From assembly GCA_002633025.1 (NCBI GenBank), contig NMRB01002551.1, positions 1-64,000 on the forward strand: 64,000 bases of DNA, given 5' to 3'. Made by a program: the position numbers and the translations under genes. Below, piece after piece: positions 49,170 to 61,100 of the stretch. Within the stretch, counting starts at the first letter, position 1. The number at the start of each line of letters is the position of its first letter. The DNA comes from Notospermus geniculatus (taxonomy: Eukaryota; Nemertea; Pilidiophora; Heteronemertea; Lineidae). The notes under the pieces are model-generated. The model worked only from the letters and a program-made list of their open reading frames with translations. It was not told the DNA's origin and ran no database searches.

Positions 49170-49690
49170 CCTTTTCCATTTGGATCACTTGAGCCGAACT
49201 GGACCACTTTCCATTTGGGTGAACCTGTACCGGAAGACCCCAACCTGGTCCCTTTTACATTTGGATCAACCTATACCAGAAGATCCCAATCCATCTGGAT
49301 CTTTGTTCACTCACCTATTGGTACCTACCGCTTGCGATGTGGATTAGGGCCTACCAGACATCTGATGCCATGATGAAAGCAGTTATGGTCTATCAAATCT
49401 GGATGGACCACTTTCCACTTGGATATTGTGCACTGATAACCCTATTCTGGACCACTTCCCATACGGGTCAACCTGTACTGGAAGACCCCAATCTCAGGGT
49501 TGGACCTACCATTACCTTTTTTAGCCAAAGTAAAGAAAATCCCTATTGAACACACTTTTGAACAATAGGGATTTTCTGTACTCTGGCTAAAAAAAGTATT
49601 GGTAGGTCCAACCCTGAATCTGGTCCATTTTCCATTTGGGCCAACCTATACTGGAAGACCCCAATCTGGACCACTTTTTGGATCAACCGA
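49170..49690 (+). repeat. Degenerate repeat block, second array of the same family
   Basis: At least six imperfect copies of the roughly 45-bp unit (GACCACTTTCCATTTGGGTC, ACCTGTACTGGAAGACCCCA) as in the block at 48080. The array is interrupted by a foldback element at 49495-49616. Confidence 0.65.
49495..49616. mobile_element. 122-bp MITE with AATCT target duplication
   Basis: CAGGGTTGGACCTACCA at the left end and its near-exact reverse complement at the right; the arms pair almost to the centre. The flanks 49490-49494 and 49617-49621 are both AATCT. It is inserted inside one unit of a pre-existing repeat array, so the empty site can be inferred from the neighbouring units. Confidence 0.85.
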
Positions 49691-50446
49691 CTCATGTTGA
49701 CTACATTCTGGGCCATCATTTAGTGCACAATACCACTTCGATTCATACGTACTCTTGTCTTGAATATCATCAGTCAAGTTGGGATCAAGTTTAATGTGGC
49801 ATCACCATTCACCATGACCCAAGTTGGATCACCAACCAAATCATCTGGAATATGCAACTTGAAGAAAGGTTGTGTTGTTATGGTGTGTTGTTTTCATGTG
49901 TTGTCTTGGATGTATGTACAACCCGGTGTTTGTGTTCTGCCCATGATCATCAATGTGATCAAAGTGTGTGTGTAGATAGAGGAGTAATTTTGGTATTTTG
50001 ACCTAATGTTCCCGCAGTAAAATATCGTCATCTTGCAATGGCTCCAGTGCGACATCCTTCCATCCATCCTTCCTTCTCCGTCTTAGGGAACAACCAATGC
50101 CATGTGCGATTCCATGTAGAAGGCGTCTAACCTTCTACATGCAATCAGGGGAAAGAGAGGCTGAAATAGAGAAACTTGGCCTAGAAGTGCAGGTGCATAG
50201 AAAAAAAAGACCAAAAAATTGTCCTACCCTTGAAATCTACCTAAACCCAGTGGAGTGGTTGGCCAAGACACGCTGAAATAAAGATGAAAGATTCCTGACC
50301 CCCATGGCCAAACCACTGAGGCCTATTCCAAATATCACCAATAATCCCAAAAAAGTGCATAAACACATTCTCTTCCACACCCCTGTGTTTCAGAGAACGC
50401 GGTAGCAGAGGACATTTTGAGCCAATCATGGATGCTGAGTGAGAAA

Positions 50447-53434
50447 TCAAAATTGGTAAATTTTCATCATGTCATACCTGCAAAGATAAAAATGATGATT
50501 TTCAGATCTTGCATCCCATGGTCAAATAATCCTCCAGTAGAAAACATGCAGGGACTTACCATTTCCAAGTCTTCAAGACATCCATCAGGTCTGAGTTGTG
50601 ACTCCTGTGGACAACTCAATTGGGAATGTGTAATCCAAGTGTGTAATCCAAGAATGTAATCCAAGTGTGTAATCAATCCAAAGTTTGTTGACCCAGCTCA
50701 CCTCAAATCACTGAAATTGAAAATCATTTTTTAGTCTTCCAGTAAAAAATATGGCCAAGAGGACAAAATGATGAAAGAATTTTGCAATTTCCTATAAAGC
50801 CACTGTGGCTTTTATTGAAGCATTAAAATGAAAATTATCATGATGTCACAACTTGGAAAACATTGTTGGTGGAGGCCGATTGATACCTTTCCTTTTTTAG
50901 GCATCTTTTTCATTGGACCACCCTGTATGAGACTCAAATGAGAGGGGCATGGCAAAACAACATAAGCATCCTCTCCTCATCTTCAGTTGGCTTACCTTTG
51001 AGGCTTGCTCATGAATCCTGGTGAATGGTCATTCCTCATGACTTGAAGACCACCTTGCCACGGTTCAGATGCTAGTTACGGGTGCATCTGATTCTTCAAG
51101 TCATGCGAATCATGGAGTGCTGTGCATTGCATCCCATCAGTTGGAATTGACCAGTTGCAAGTTTTGGCCTGGAAACCAAGAAATTGAAAATAATTAGTCA
51201 TCTTAGCATTTCAAATTTAATGTAGAGCATGATTTGATCTTTCTTTATGAGCAAGGATCCTAATGTGGGCCTTATAAGTTCTTATGATGATGATGGTCAA
51301 AACACCTTGACAATGCCATAGAATCAGCATTCTGGAGATGCATAGGGAACCACAAAAAGAAACACTACCCATCTGCTGAGGCCAATCTCTTGGACAGGTT
51401 GTGGTGGGGGTGGTGGGGGGGGGGGTCAANAAATTACTCTTACTATAGTCTTGGGGTATTGTACTGTTAGTATAATTATACTGTTAGTTTAATTCCTCCA
51501 AGCTACAATGTATATTATACACCCTTCCTTTCAGCCTATTCAAGCCTTACATTCACTAATTACATTTCTGTTAGGTTGAGCAACCACTTTTTGGGGCTTG
51601 TATTCTTTCCTTTATTGCTGCCACGTCCTGTTTGGATGGGATACTTCTAATCTACATTTGGGTTTCAGCTCAGACTGTTCTAGAGTTTCGGATTGTAAAG
51701 TTCCAGCCTGAAGAAGACCCCGGTTGGGGTCGAAAATTCGCAAAAACTCTGGAAATTGCCTTTTCATTTATCATATATTGTGTGTCAATTTTTGTGCTTT
51801 TCTCCTCTTTGGCCTCTTGAGAAATGGGAAGGAAATCCTGGGTTGTTGATCTCCTATCCATCACTGTATCTGAAATGAATGTACCGGTACCGGTAGCTAT
51901 TCCTTCTTACCTGGGGTGTCTCAAAGTTCAGCTCCAGAGGCATCTTGTTGATTGTTGATGACTTTCATCACCACCAGAGGGAGAGACACTGAAAAAAGCA
52001 AAGTCACTTTTAAATGCTAGGCCCCTAAGTCACCTTGTATCCCATCATTTTGATACTAGTCTTCCAGGCTAATAGCAATGATAATGTCATGGTGTTGGTG
52101 GTTGAGCACAGGTCCGTTATTAGTTGGCGAGTGATTAGGCTGAGAAAGGAGTTTTATAAATTCTGGCTTGTGTAATTTAGGCCAGATAAAAAAATACTTG
52201 TTTAGCGTCTGGGCACTTTAGTTTTTCAGGGTCGGGAGGGAGGTTTTTATTTTTATTTTGATTAGCTTTTAGCTGAAAAGATAGGTCAAAAACAAATAAA
52301 CAATTTTATCAAATTTTCAAAAAAATGGAAAATGCAGAAAAAAAATTCAGGGGTCTTGGCATTTTTCAGGTCGGGAGGGGACGCTAAACAGTATTTTTTT
52401 ATGTGGCCTTATGATAGTAAAAGTATCGTAAAGTCGTCTGAAGTTGTGTAATTTAGAATGAATTAATGCTTTGAAAAGACAACTGATCAAGTCGCATTCT
52501 ATGATTTTGATACTTGTCCTAGGCTAAACAACGCAGTGACAACGTCTTGGTGGTTGAGCACAGGTCTGAGTAGGCCCCATACAAGCCTCACTAATGACTC
52601 AAGTTGTCACCAAAATTCTAACGATGCACTATCATTTAACAAAAGGGGGATGTGAAAATGACACGGGCATGTTGGATGGCCTATCTGGAAGTCCAGTTCT
52701 TTTCTAAAGAGAGGGGAGCCCAACTGGAACTATTTTCACTGCCAGGAAGCTCATGAGCTTAGGCTCCATTTCCATAGAGTTCACGTTGACACTTTTCACG
52801 CGCCACGCTTCACGTTTTCCTTTCGTTCCTCGATTCAGCGCACAACGAGACACACATTAATACCTGTCCTGTGACATGCTTTCTCCGAGGAACGAAAGGA
52901 AAACGTGAAGCGTGGCGCGTGAAAAGTGTCAACGTGAACTCTATGGAAATGGAGCCTTAGAGCAAACGAGCACAGACAACAGATTGAGTCTTCTGCCATG
53001 CACACAGCAATATTGCACAAATTCGCTCACAAAAAAAAGAAATTGCAAAAGAAATTCAGGAGTTGACACAAAGATTCGTTTAGTTCAGTGTCCAATGAAT
53101 AAAAAAAGTCAAGTTATATTCAGAAAATGGTTGCAATGCGAAAGTGAAAGTGTGTCAATATTTTATAGCCGTTCCCGCCATTTCATGATGTTGTTGATGT
53201 CACGTGATGCGAGAGGCGCCATGTTTTCTTGGTGCGAAGCAATGCGCTCCTCGTTATAGGCATTTTCCCCACAAAATCTTCCAACCTGAGGATTTTTTTT
53301 GAACAAAAACCACCTCTAACGATGGCCGTAATCACAAAGTGCATTTCTACCGTGCGATTTCGAGAAAATTAAGTTACTAACCTTGAAAATCCAGCCAAAA
53401 TCCTCAGAGCGCCTAACGGCCCTTCTGCCATCAT
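50447..53434 (-). CDS. Putative micro-exon gene for a very small protein
   Basis: Candidate exons on the minus strand: 53382-53434 (MMAEGPLGALRILAGFS), 51912-51988 (containing ATG at 51942-51944, MPLELNFETPQ), 51080-51168 or 50996-51168, 50702-50710 (9 bp), 50560-50604, 50447-50477 (ending WYDMMKIYQF). The last three exons and the donors at 53381, 51079 and 50995 are all phase 2, so several combinations stay open: first exon plus the last three gives 45 residues, and the MPLEL start with the shorter exon gives 68. Including 51912-51988 after the first exon leads to an early stop, and the longer exon contains an in-frame TAA. Every joint has GT-AG. No family recognised. It could also be a spliced noncoding RNA. 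Confidence 0.35.
51708..51765 (+). repeat. CTGAAGA-hairpin-GAAA repeat copy, retroelement-like
   Basis: CTGAAGA (51708-51714), a perfect 6-bp stem GACCCC/GGGGTC with GGTT loop, then GAAA (51732-51735). TTCCAG just before it can pair with CTGGAA just after. The block is shared with 11643-11670. Confidence 0.5.
52180..52408. mobile_element. PIF/Harbinger-like MITE, TTA flanked
   Basis: GGCCAGATAAAAAAATACT with GTTTAGCGTC at the left, and the reverse complement with small changes at the right. TTA is present at 52177-52179 and 52409-52411, the target-site size and sequence typical of PIF/Harbinger. About 229 bp, noncoding. Confidence 0.65.
52762..52956. mobile_element. PIF/Harbinger-like MITE with 71-bp perfect arms
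   Basis: GGCTCCATTTCCATAGAGTT opens a 71-base arm (52762-52832) repeated as an exact reverse complement at 52886-52956 around a 53-base spacer. TTA lies at both flanks (52759-52761 and 52957-52959). Perfect arms point to a young copy. It lies in the first intron of the putative micro-exon gene. Confidence 0.8.
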
Positions 53435-53499
53435 CAAGATCCGGCGAGAAAAGGGAGTTTCCCGCCGACTACCAGAAGAAAAGGGCCGGAGGAGGTTTA

Positions 53500-54034
53500 G
53501 GTAACTTCGCACCAAATCTCTTGGAAATTTTCAGCGGAAAATCATGAAATATTCCTTTGATAGTTTACAGAGAACCGAAACAAAATGTGATCTGGCGGCC
53601 GCGAAGAGCAGCTTTCGTGTTTTGGGGTTGAAAAAAATGGTGTTTTTTTCTGAGCAACCTTTCTGTGGCCCCTTCAGTTCAGCATGGACTCTCCCTATTA
53701 CCGTATCATACATTGTATGTCGGTAGTGAAAACATGGAGCATAAAAAACTCGACCACCGAGGCGCTTGTGCGAGGCCAAGGCATTTCGCATTGAAAAAAC
53801 GCTTGTAACCTATGTTATATCGCGTTTTAATTGCTAAAAGTTTTAAGTTGCATAACTTTTCTGGACATTTTTGTTCAAATGAGGAAAAATCCTTCAAAAA
53901 AATCGGTGCTGGTCTTTGCCGCAGTCGGGCGGTGGAGCGTCTAGCGTTTTGACACAGAACTATTTCCGCGTAAACAAGCTGGACCTTCATGATTTTCCGC
54001 TAAAAATTTCCAAGAGATTCCGGAGGAAGTTACC
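53500..54034. mobile_element. 535-bp inverted-repeat element flanked by TA
   Basis: GGTAACTTC, then about six variable bases, then AATCTCTTGGAAATTTT and AGCGGAAAATCATGAA at the left; the reverse complement closes it at 53987-54034. TA flanks both ends. No transposase seen. TA duplications fit Tc1/mariner-type MITEs, but TA is common by chance. Confidence 0.55.
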
Positions 54035-54420
54035 TATGATCCCCAGTCGGCAAGATTGGCCATGCAAAGCCTAGCTGTGACCTGCTAGCGAAAACATCAG
54101 CCGTCCGAAGATAGGGAGACGGGGAAAATCTCGTGTCATCCTACATCACATAGTGTCCTAGGCCCACCTTTCAATTCAAACCAAGCATGAATCCTGCTCG
54201 CAATTTCACCATGTCTTCCTTTTCTTTTCAATGTCGGCCTATATCCACAACAAGCATGAAAGTATCACTCGCAAAATAGTAGAAATTTACAAAATTCACC
54301 AGCAAAGATGTCAAAATTCGCCAAGGATTCCCAAGGCACATCCATTCCAACCATGTTGAAAATATCTGCAGACTGACAGAAAAACTCTTTGCAGACGAAA
54401 TTTCAACCAAGTCCCCAGGG

Positions 54421-54669
54421 ATGACGCCGTCTTTGGTCCCCGGCGTCGGGGACGCATCGGGGGCATTGATGGAGATGACAACAAACCATGGGAACGAGGA
54501 TGACACGTTTGACATGACTAAAAATAGACCTGTCATAGTGCGTTTTCATCCCGTGCAGAGTCCAGATTTACAATTTATTTCGCCACCAAATCATCCTATC
54601 GGCCTGACCACACCCAATTCACCTTCGTCAGCGATGGCTGATTCCCCCGGGTCGTTCCTACGAAGATAA
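54421..54669 (+). CDS. Small open frame of coding-like composition, unknown
   Basis: 82 codons from ATG to TAA, starting MTPSLVPGVGDASGALMEM and rich in Pro, Ser and Thr (HPVQSPDLQFISPPNHPIG). GC content is higher than around it. It could be a single-exon small protein or the first exon of a plus-strand gene using a donor I did not find. No domain recognised. Confidence 0.3.
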   Translation: MTPSLVPGVGDASGALMEMTTNHGNEDDTFDMTKNRPVIVRFHPVQSPDLQFISPPNHPIGLTTPNSPSSAMADSPGSFLRR

Positions 54670-55174
54670 TTTGTCCCAAAGAACCAATTTTCTTCTTGAG
54701 GAGGGACTGTTTGTAGGTTAGGTAACCGAGAATATCGGAATACAGTGTATCACCATGATCACGATAGTTGACACCTCAAGGCCAGTTTTCGAATTGCGTG
54801 CAAATTTGAGACTGATTCTACGTCGCGTTTCCCGCAGTAAGGCGAGAGACCAGTTGACTGTTAGTTTCTCCAGCGGCCACCAGGTGACGACACCGCATGG
54901 TGTCAAGTCTGGGATATTTGGTTCCAAGATCATCCACGGGAGGGGGCGGGGCGGGGCGGGGGTTGCATTCCACACACCCACAAAAACAGACTTAGGTCAG
55001 CGTTCTCACAAAGTGGACAAAGTTATTAGGCCTTTACTATATATAGAAATATATATTTCCAAACCATAGTCAGCCTAATATAAATTTATCATACCCATGC
55101 CAGGGGTGGAGGACGGATTCAGGATTTGNATCCACAAAGTAAAGTCATAAACAATCTATTTTATTAAATGTGAC

Positions 55175-55180
55175 TTTATT
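55175..55180 (-). promoter_or_regulatory. Candidate polyadenylation signal for the TOGARAM-like gene
   Basis: AATAAA on the minus strand, 3 kb beyond the stop at 58196-58198. Nearer variant signals may be used instead. Confidence 0.25.
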
Positions 55181-56905
55181 CAGTGTTACGAAGAAAGTCA
55201 GGTCCACCACACACTACAAAGTGAAAACCTGCATGAATGAACCACTGGACGTCTTTTTACACTTGACCTACATGAACTACCAAAAGATATCCACACTGAC
55301 CAGTGGTCAGTCGCATGGGAGACACCCAGGCCTAACACAAGTAAGAGGCACACAACATTTTCTAGTGCTACCATGAAATGGACCTTCACTTGCATTACAA
55401 TCTTGGGAACAGAGCAACACAATACAGGTTAACAGCTCTTATGACTAAATACAGTGTACAAGTTCTCTATTGTTCATAATAACGGCTGAACAGACCATTT
55501 AGTTAGACAGTAAGCAACATCAGCTCCTCAAAATTTCCTCGCATTTTAACTGATGATTTTTTGGCCATTTCCTGGATACCAAAGCACTACATACCCTGGT
55601 AAATGTCTCACAGTTTACAGAGCCATTTATGGGACATCTATTCATCCAAATATCATTGAAAGAGAAACAAATACAGTGACCTTCAGGCAAAGTTGAGAGA
55701 CATGTGTCACATCAGTTGACTTTATGGACAGAAAAATATTGGACAGGTTAGGTTAGCATGACACATGTCCTCGATATTGTTAGCATCATTGAGTATTAAA
55801 CATTCTGGACGGGTCTGTGATACCTCACTGATTGTTTTTGTGTACCCGGTACCCTGGAAGATGGTTTGTTGGACGGGAGACATGTGCCAAGAGGCACAGC
55901 TCTAACAGATTCAACTACTGGAAGGATTCACTGGGAAACCTGGGTGAAACGTTCAGCACAACAGGTACAAACACAGTTTCTGGCCAACTGAAACTAAAGA
56001 ATGGACCAGCCGAAAATATTTGAGTGGTAGATGTCACCATTTGGGGAAACAGAATGAAAACAGTCCATTTTTCGTTGAATGCTTCAAACACTGACAGTCA
56101 GAGCGAATAAATAAGAGAGTAGTATACACCTGTACACCAAAACTAAGGTTTGGAAAGACTCTGTACTATACTACTAAGTAGAATTTCAAGACAAAGCACA
56201 AGATATATGATGCAGCAACAAATCTGATTCACCTCGAGCTCGGATCACACTGCACAACCCATTGAAAGGAATAGCAGAGAACTACATGAGGCATCAAGGA
56301 CAGCTTATTAAATACCGGTAGCTGAACTGCCACTGTGGTAGAGTACCTTGCTCAGTGAGTGCCTTGAGCAGCACATCGTCTGAGACTACGGCTAGCTGGG
56401 TCACAAACCAGAGCCCAACATTGCAAATGAGAAATATCCTGCGGTTGTGCTTATCCGAGCTAGAGGTGGATCATAAATAAACCTAAAAGCTTGTGCCTGG
56501 TTGCATATAACATGCAAATAACAGTAATACTGCAGAGTGTCGAGGAAAATCAACTACCACAGCTTTTATAACTTAGCAACATTTCATAATTACATATTTG
56601 CAACAGTAATAATAATTATTTTCCATAACACTTCATACACACACATAATTCTCACGCATTGATGTACCGGTACACAAAAATACATTATACAAAAATAAAA
56701 TACACTGATCGTCAACTTCACTTCTGGACGGATAAGTAGCAATGAAGCTTTCTGTACAAACAGTACCAAGTGCATAAACTGCCAAAATTTACAAGTGTGT
56801 TCCCCTTTTGATACAGGACATTTCACAATCTTGTGACACCAGTCATGGAGAATATCTACGGTGATGTAGGTTGGGAACAACACACACTACATATTTACAG
56901 GGGAA

Positions 56906-57033
56906 ACTATGGGCCGTATTCTAGAAGCTTCCTTAGGTGTAAGGTCGACCTTAATCTTTTGCATTCTACCCTGCAAACAATAGCTAAAGGTCGACCTTAC
57001 ACTTAAGGAAGCTTCTAGAATATGGCCCATAGT
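56906..57033. mobile_element. Foldback element, TGGGCCGTATTCTAGAAGC ends
   Basis: A 128-bp inverted repeat: ACTATGGGCCGTATTCTAGA at the left pairs with the right end over about 45 bases, through AAGGTCGACCTT in each arm. It recalls the element at 3922-4035, whose ends also read GGGCC..T.TTC..GAAGC, so both may belong to one superfamily. It lies in the probable 3' UTR of the TOGARAM-like gene. Confidence 0.75.
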
Positions 57034-58195
57034 CTTGAATCAAAGTTTAATCTCCACTAAGATTTACAGCAGCTAGTGATAAGATCTCTATAAGAGACTA
57101 GGCAAAATTGGGATGCCTGATAAGAAAACTTTTGACCATCCCAGCAGTCAGGTATTCTATGGTACATGAAACCATTGAGGACCATGGAGAGGATGAGATC
57201 CCCAGTGAATTGTCCACTTCTCATTACCTCAGCTGTCAATGATTTCATCCCAACTAACCAAACCATGTCTGATTTTGCCATCAAAATTACACCTCTTGAA
57301 TCCCTTCAGCCCTTTATCTGAGTGGGACCTGGAACTGACAGGGATTAGGAAGGTTTAGGGTCTCACAGAGGGTTGTCACACCGGACAAGAAAAACCACAA
57401 GCTTACATGTAGGATATATTTTACACCCTCAATCTTTAAATAATGCTGATTGACCCATCTTGGGCTTGTCTCCATGCTCATGGTGGCAAGATAGTGAACA
57501 AATCCCACTTGAGCGTATGACCTTGAACTCAGGATATTTTTTGAGCATATCACTTCAACCATGTCCTTCGCAATTCTCACCTCCTGTATGCCATTTCTAC
57601 ATTCATGAACCTTGATTCTTCACCTTCCTCTGCACCACGAGAGAAGCCTTATGACTCTAGGCTACAACATCCTAGGTCTACCCTACAACAGCCATCTATG
57701 CCTACACTGTATCTCAACTCAAAGTAAGGGCACTTAGTATCATGCCTCGTAGGCAGAGATTCATCTCTCACAGACTGGTCCTGCTCGTGCATCGTCTTTG
57801 AGTCAGATTCAGCAGTGACGAGTTTACGGTGGGAAACAACACTGTATCACAGTAAAATATTAGCACAGCAGGACTCCCAGCTGAACGAGAGATGAATGCT
57901 GGTCTACACCGGTTAGGTCTCTTGTGTGACACTAGTAAGAGCTGGCTTCACAGTAACACACCCTCTCCTGTCCCTCTGTCCTCACGAGACGAGAACGCAA
58001 CCTTCTCATTTGATGTCAGAGACTGGAATCCTCAGTATCCTGGTCAACAAGACTTGTAGAAGATCCAACTCCAACCGCCAGAGGGCTCTGCTCCACTGAC
58101 ACACTCCGACCCTCAAGTGAGCGAGGTCTTTGGCCCAATAACACATCTGTAGGACTATCAGAACGAACACACCAGAACTTTCCAACCCAAACCCA

Positions 58196-61100
58196 TCATA
58201 GGCTGTCAATCATGTCTTGTAAAAGTTGTAAACTCCTCGGTGTAACGCTAGTATTTGAACTAGCAGTCTCAAGCAGTCCGTTCCCCATTTGCAGGTAAAG
58301 ACTATTCACTAATTTGCCTGTAGCAGTCCGTATATTGCCGCTAGACCCTGCTACAGCGCCGCTGCCGGACGTGATGCTGAGCAGATGCCACAGTAATGGA
58401 AGGACGTGTAAAACCACTTGCTTTTGTTTTCTAGGATAGACTTTGGTCACAAGATCTGCAAGAGAGAGAAACAAAATAGTCAAACTAATCTTAGCATCAT
58501 TAACATTACATTGCCATAAACATTTGGAGGTGACCGACAGGTGCTATCCAAACAGGACAGGTTACTTACATGCCACCTTTTCAATCATGTCTGGCTTCAC
58601 CCTGGCATTCCCACATTGAGCTTGATTGGCAAATGGCTGGAGTAACACACTTCCATCTGAAAGTAAAACATGTTTGGTTGTGAACTCGATTTAGCATCAG
58701 ACTAAGCGATCATCGACGAAAGATTAACACACGACTTCAGGGGATGGGGAAACAAAAGCCATACAGGTTGAACCTCTTACCTAAATGTTCCATAAACGTA
58801 TCTAAAATTTCCATTGCTGTGTTGTAGATCTCCTTGTTTTTGGAAGATAGATTTGGAGCGACGTTCTGAATTGTCATGTTGATGACGATGCCCAGGTAGT
58901 CACGGAGTAATGGTGTGATATGTAACATGATTTGTAAAGCATTCAGGTTCACTTTGCTGTTTGAGTCTTGTAATCGAGGGTTGAACTTGTCAAAAATCTG
59001 TAGAGAGAAAAGAGAATAGTTAATAGATTTTGAAGCCAGTGTTCTGTGATCTCCATCACTAAATGCAGGGATTTCACTTGTGGAGACATGGCTGAATTGT
59101 CTTCATGGACACTGCAATGCTGTGATGCTGATGTGAAATGTACTCCAAGGGAATACAGCTAGTGAATGCACAATACAGCAATGTACAGGCCTCCATGGCG
59201 TTCAGCAGTAAATCTTTTGGTATTTTCCACCATATGATGGGCGCACCTAAAAGCTGCACCGTGTTCCAGACAACGGACCATGAAGAGGACAGATTGGCTT
59301 ACCTTGATTATATTTGCACCAACTATATCAGGGTTATTCTCACACATTTCTAACAGTTGTTCGATACCTCGAAGCCGTTCCCGCCAATCATTGGCAGCCA
59401 TCAAGTTTATCATTTGTTTAATCTCCTCCATTGTTTGATCGTCAGTTCGTACTCGCGGCCGCTTGCTATTCGACGACGGAGGGGCAGAATTTGGCATGTT
59501 GTCATTCCCACTAGAGAAAGATTAGAGACAAACATGTTCTGAGTGACCAAGCAATCCAACAGATGACATGGGAGGTGTACTCAGTCAAGAAAGAATTTAA
59601 CATAGACCTTGAGTTCAAGAATAAAACTTATCTGCATTCCTTTGCTCATGAGCACACCAGTGAAATTAGGCCTAACAAATGCTTACCTTCCAGCAGAGTT
59701 GTGTCTCGTCAGCGACCCCGATCTAGACCCCTGTCCCGACCGCCGTGGCCTCGCTGATGGAGTATCACTGGGCATATCACCAAGGCCTTTTGTTCGTAAG
59801 CTTTCAAGGATGTCCTGGATGTTTCGATACGTCGTGGTCGGGATATGTTTACTGAGCATCCTGTCGAAATCTTGATGCGACATGAGCAGGTAAAGGATTT
59901 TCCTTCCGTAATACCTAAGGAAGGAAGAAAGATGTTGAAACCTCATAACACCACACCAAGGGAACAATAAAACCTGTTAAATCCACACATAAGCGTCGAC
60001 CATAATAACAGTAGAGCATGCAATTAGATCTAGTGTTCTGAATTATCTTGAACACGAAAGCTGGATACATTATTCATGTGATGAGGTCTCCCTAAGGACC
60101 TGATTGTGTGATGGACTGGTGGTAAGATGTCAGGACTATTATTAGACAATGATGAGTACGCTTCTAAAAGAACAATTCCTCGTTTCACTCACCTAGTTTC
60201 TGGTGAGCCGTCCGTGATGAACTGTGCAGCCGTTGGCAGGACACGATCCGTCACATCTTTAATACCACTCAAAATACGACCAGGACCCATCTTCTCCACC
60301 ACAGCACAGAGATTCACGGCTGTGACCTTTCTGACGGCAACATTGCGATGGCTGAAAACAACATCAGAGCGTAACAGAACTGACTGCAACAATGATGTCG
60401 TCGTTCTAACAAAACATTGACTCAGTCTTTGACCACAGATAGAGTTACTAGCCAACTTGGTGAATGTTCCCAATGGCAGAGGAGAGAAACACTTCTGCTC
60501 TAACTCAACTAATCTACTTACGAGGCACCACCCAAAATGACTGCCAGTAGCGCCCTCTGTGGCGTCGCACTCTCCACCATCTGCACCAAAGCTTTGTCCA
60601 CATCCTCGCGGATAAAACCGTTACTTTCTCCACTCTTGGCGAGCAGAACTTTTGTAATCATATCAAGATCCTGCAAAGAAAAGATTAAACCTGAAATACC
60701 AGTCAACATCCACTTGTCATCAAAGTTTCAGACAAAAGCAGTTACATGAAAAGCACAGTGCAGAAAAGTTTGCTCATGGCCCAAAGCAACGTTCTTGAAA
60801 TCAACATAATACCATTTTTTAGAAACATGTGGTACTCACCGGATCCATGCCCTTCTTGAGTGACCTGAACATGTCCGCTAGCGCCGTGATCGCCAGTCGT
60901 GACACCTGAGACCTCAGGTTCTTGACCTCAGCAATGACAGCCAGGATGACTGTATGTAGCTGGCTCGAGAATACATCAGGGTGATACATGGCCAGTCGTC
61001 GCAGCACGTTCAGTCCGTTACATTTGATAGTCCTGGAATGAAAGGGACGGAGAGCGTTACATGTGGACAAGATGGACAAGTAATGAAGACAATCGTGTGT

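Larger units (their letters stand above)
44253..50446. other. Gene-poor repeat region
   Basis: No convincing coding exon in 6 kb. A TGCATGCA-rich stretch lies at 44622-44650. Two tRNA-like SINE heads lie near 46028 and 46295. A small minus-strand segment at 46577-46591, bounded by an acceptor (TTGTTTTCAG) and a donor (GTAACG), may be a noncoding exon. Degenerate repeats fill 48080-48215 and 49170-49690. Confidence 0.45.
54670..58195. other. Intergenic sequence and long 3' UTR of the TOGARAM-like gene
   Basis: No coding exon seen. On the minus strand AATAAA at 55175-55180 could end a 3 kb 3' UTR. A GGGGCGGGGC tract lies at 54941-54960. A foldback element lies at 56906-57033. A single N at 55129 marks a possible gap. 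Confidence 0.4.

Noticed and set aside
49495-49616. CRISPR-like or bacterial repeat structure
   Set aside because: There is one inverted repeat with a target duplication, no regular spacers, and the host is clearly eukaryotic.
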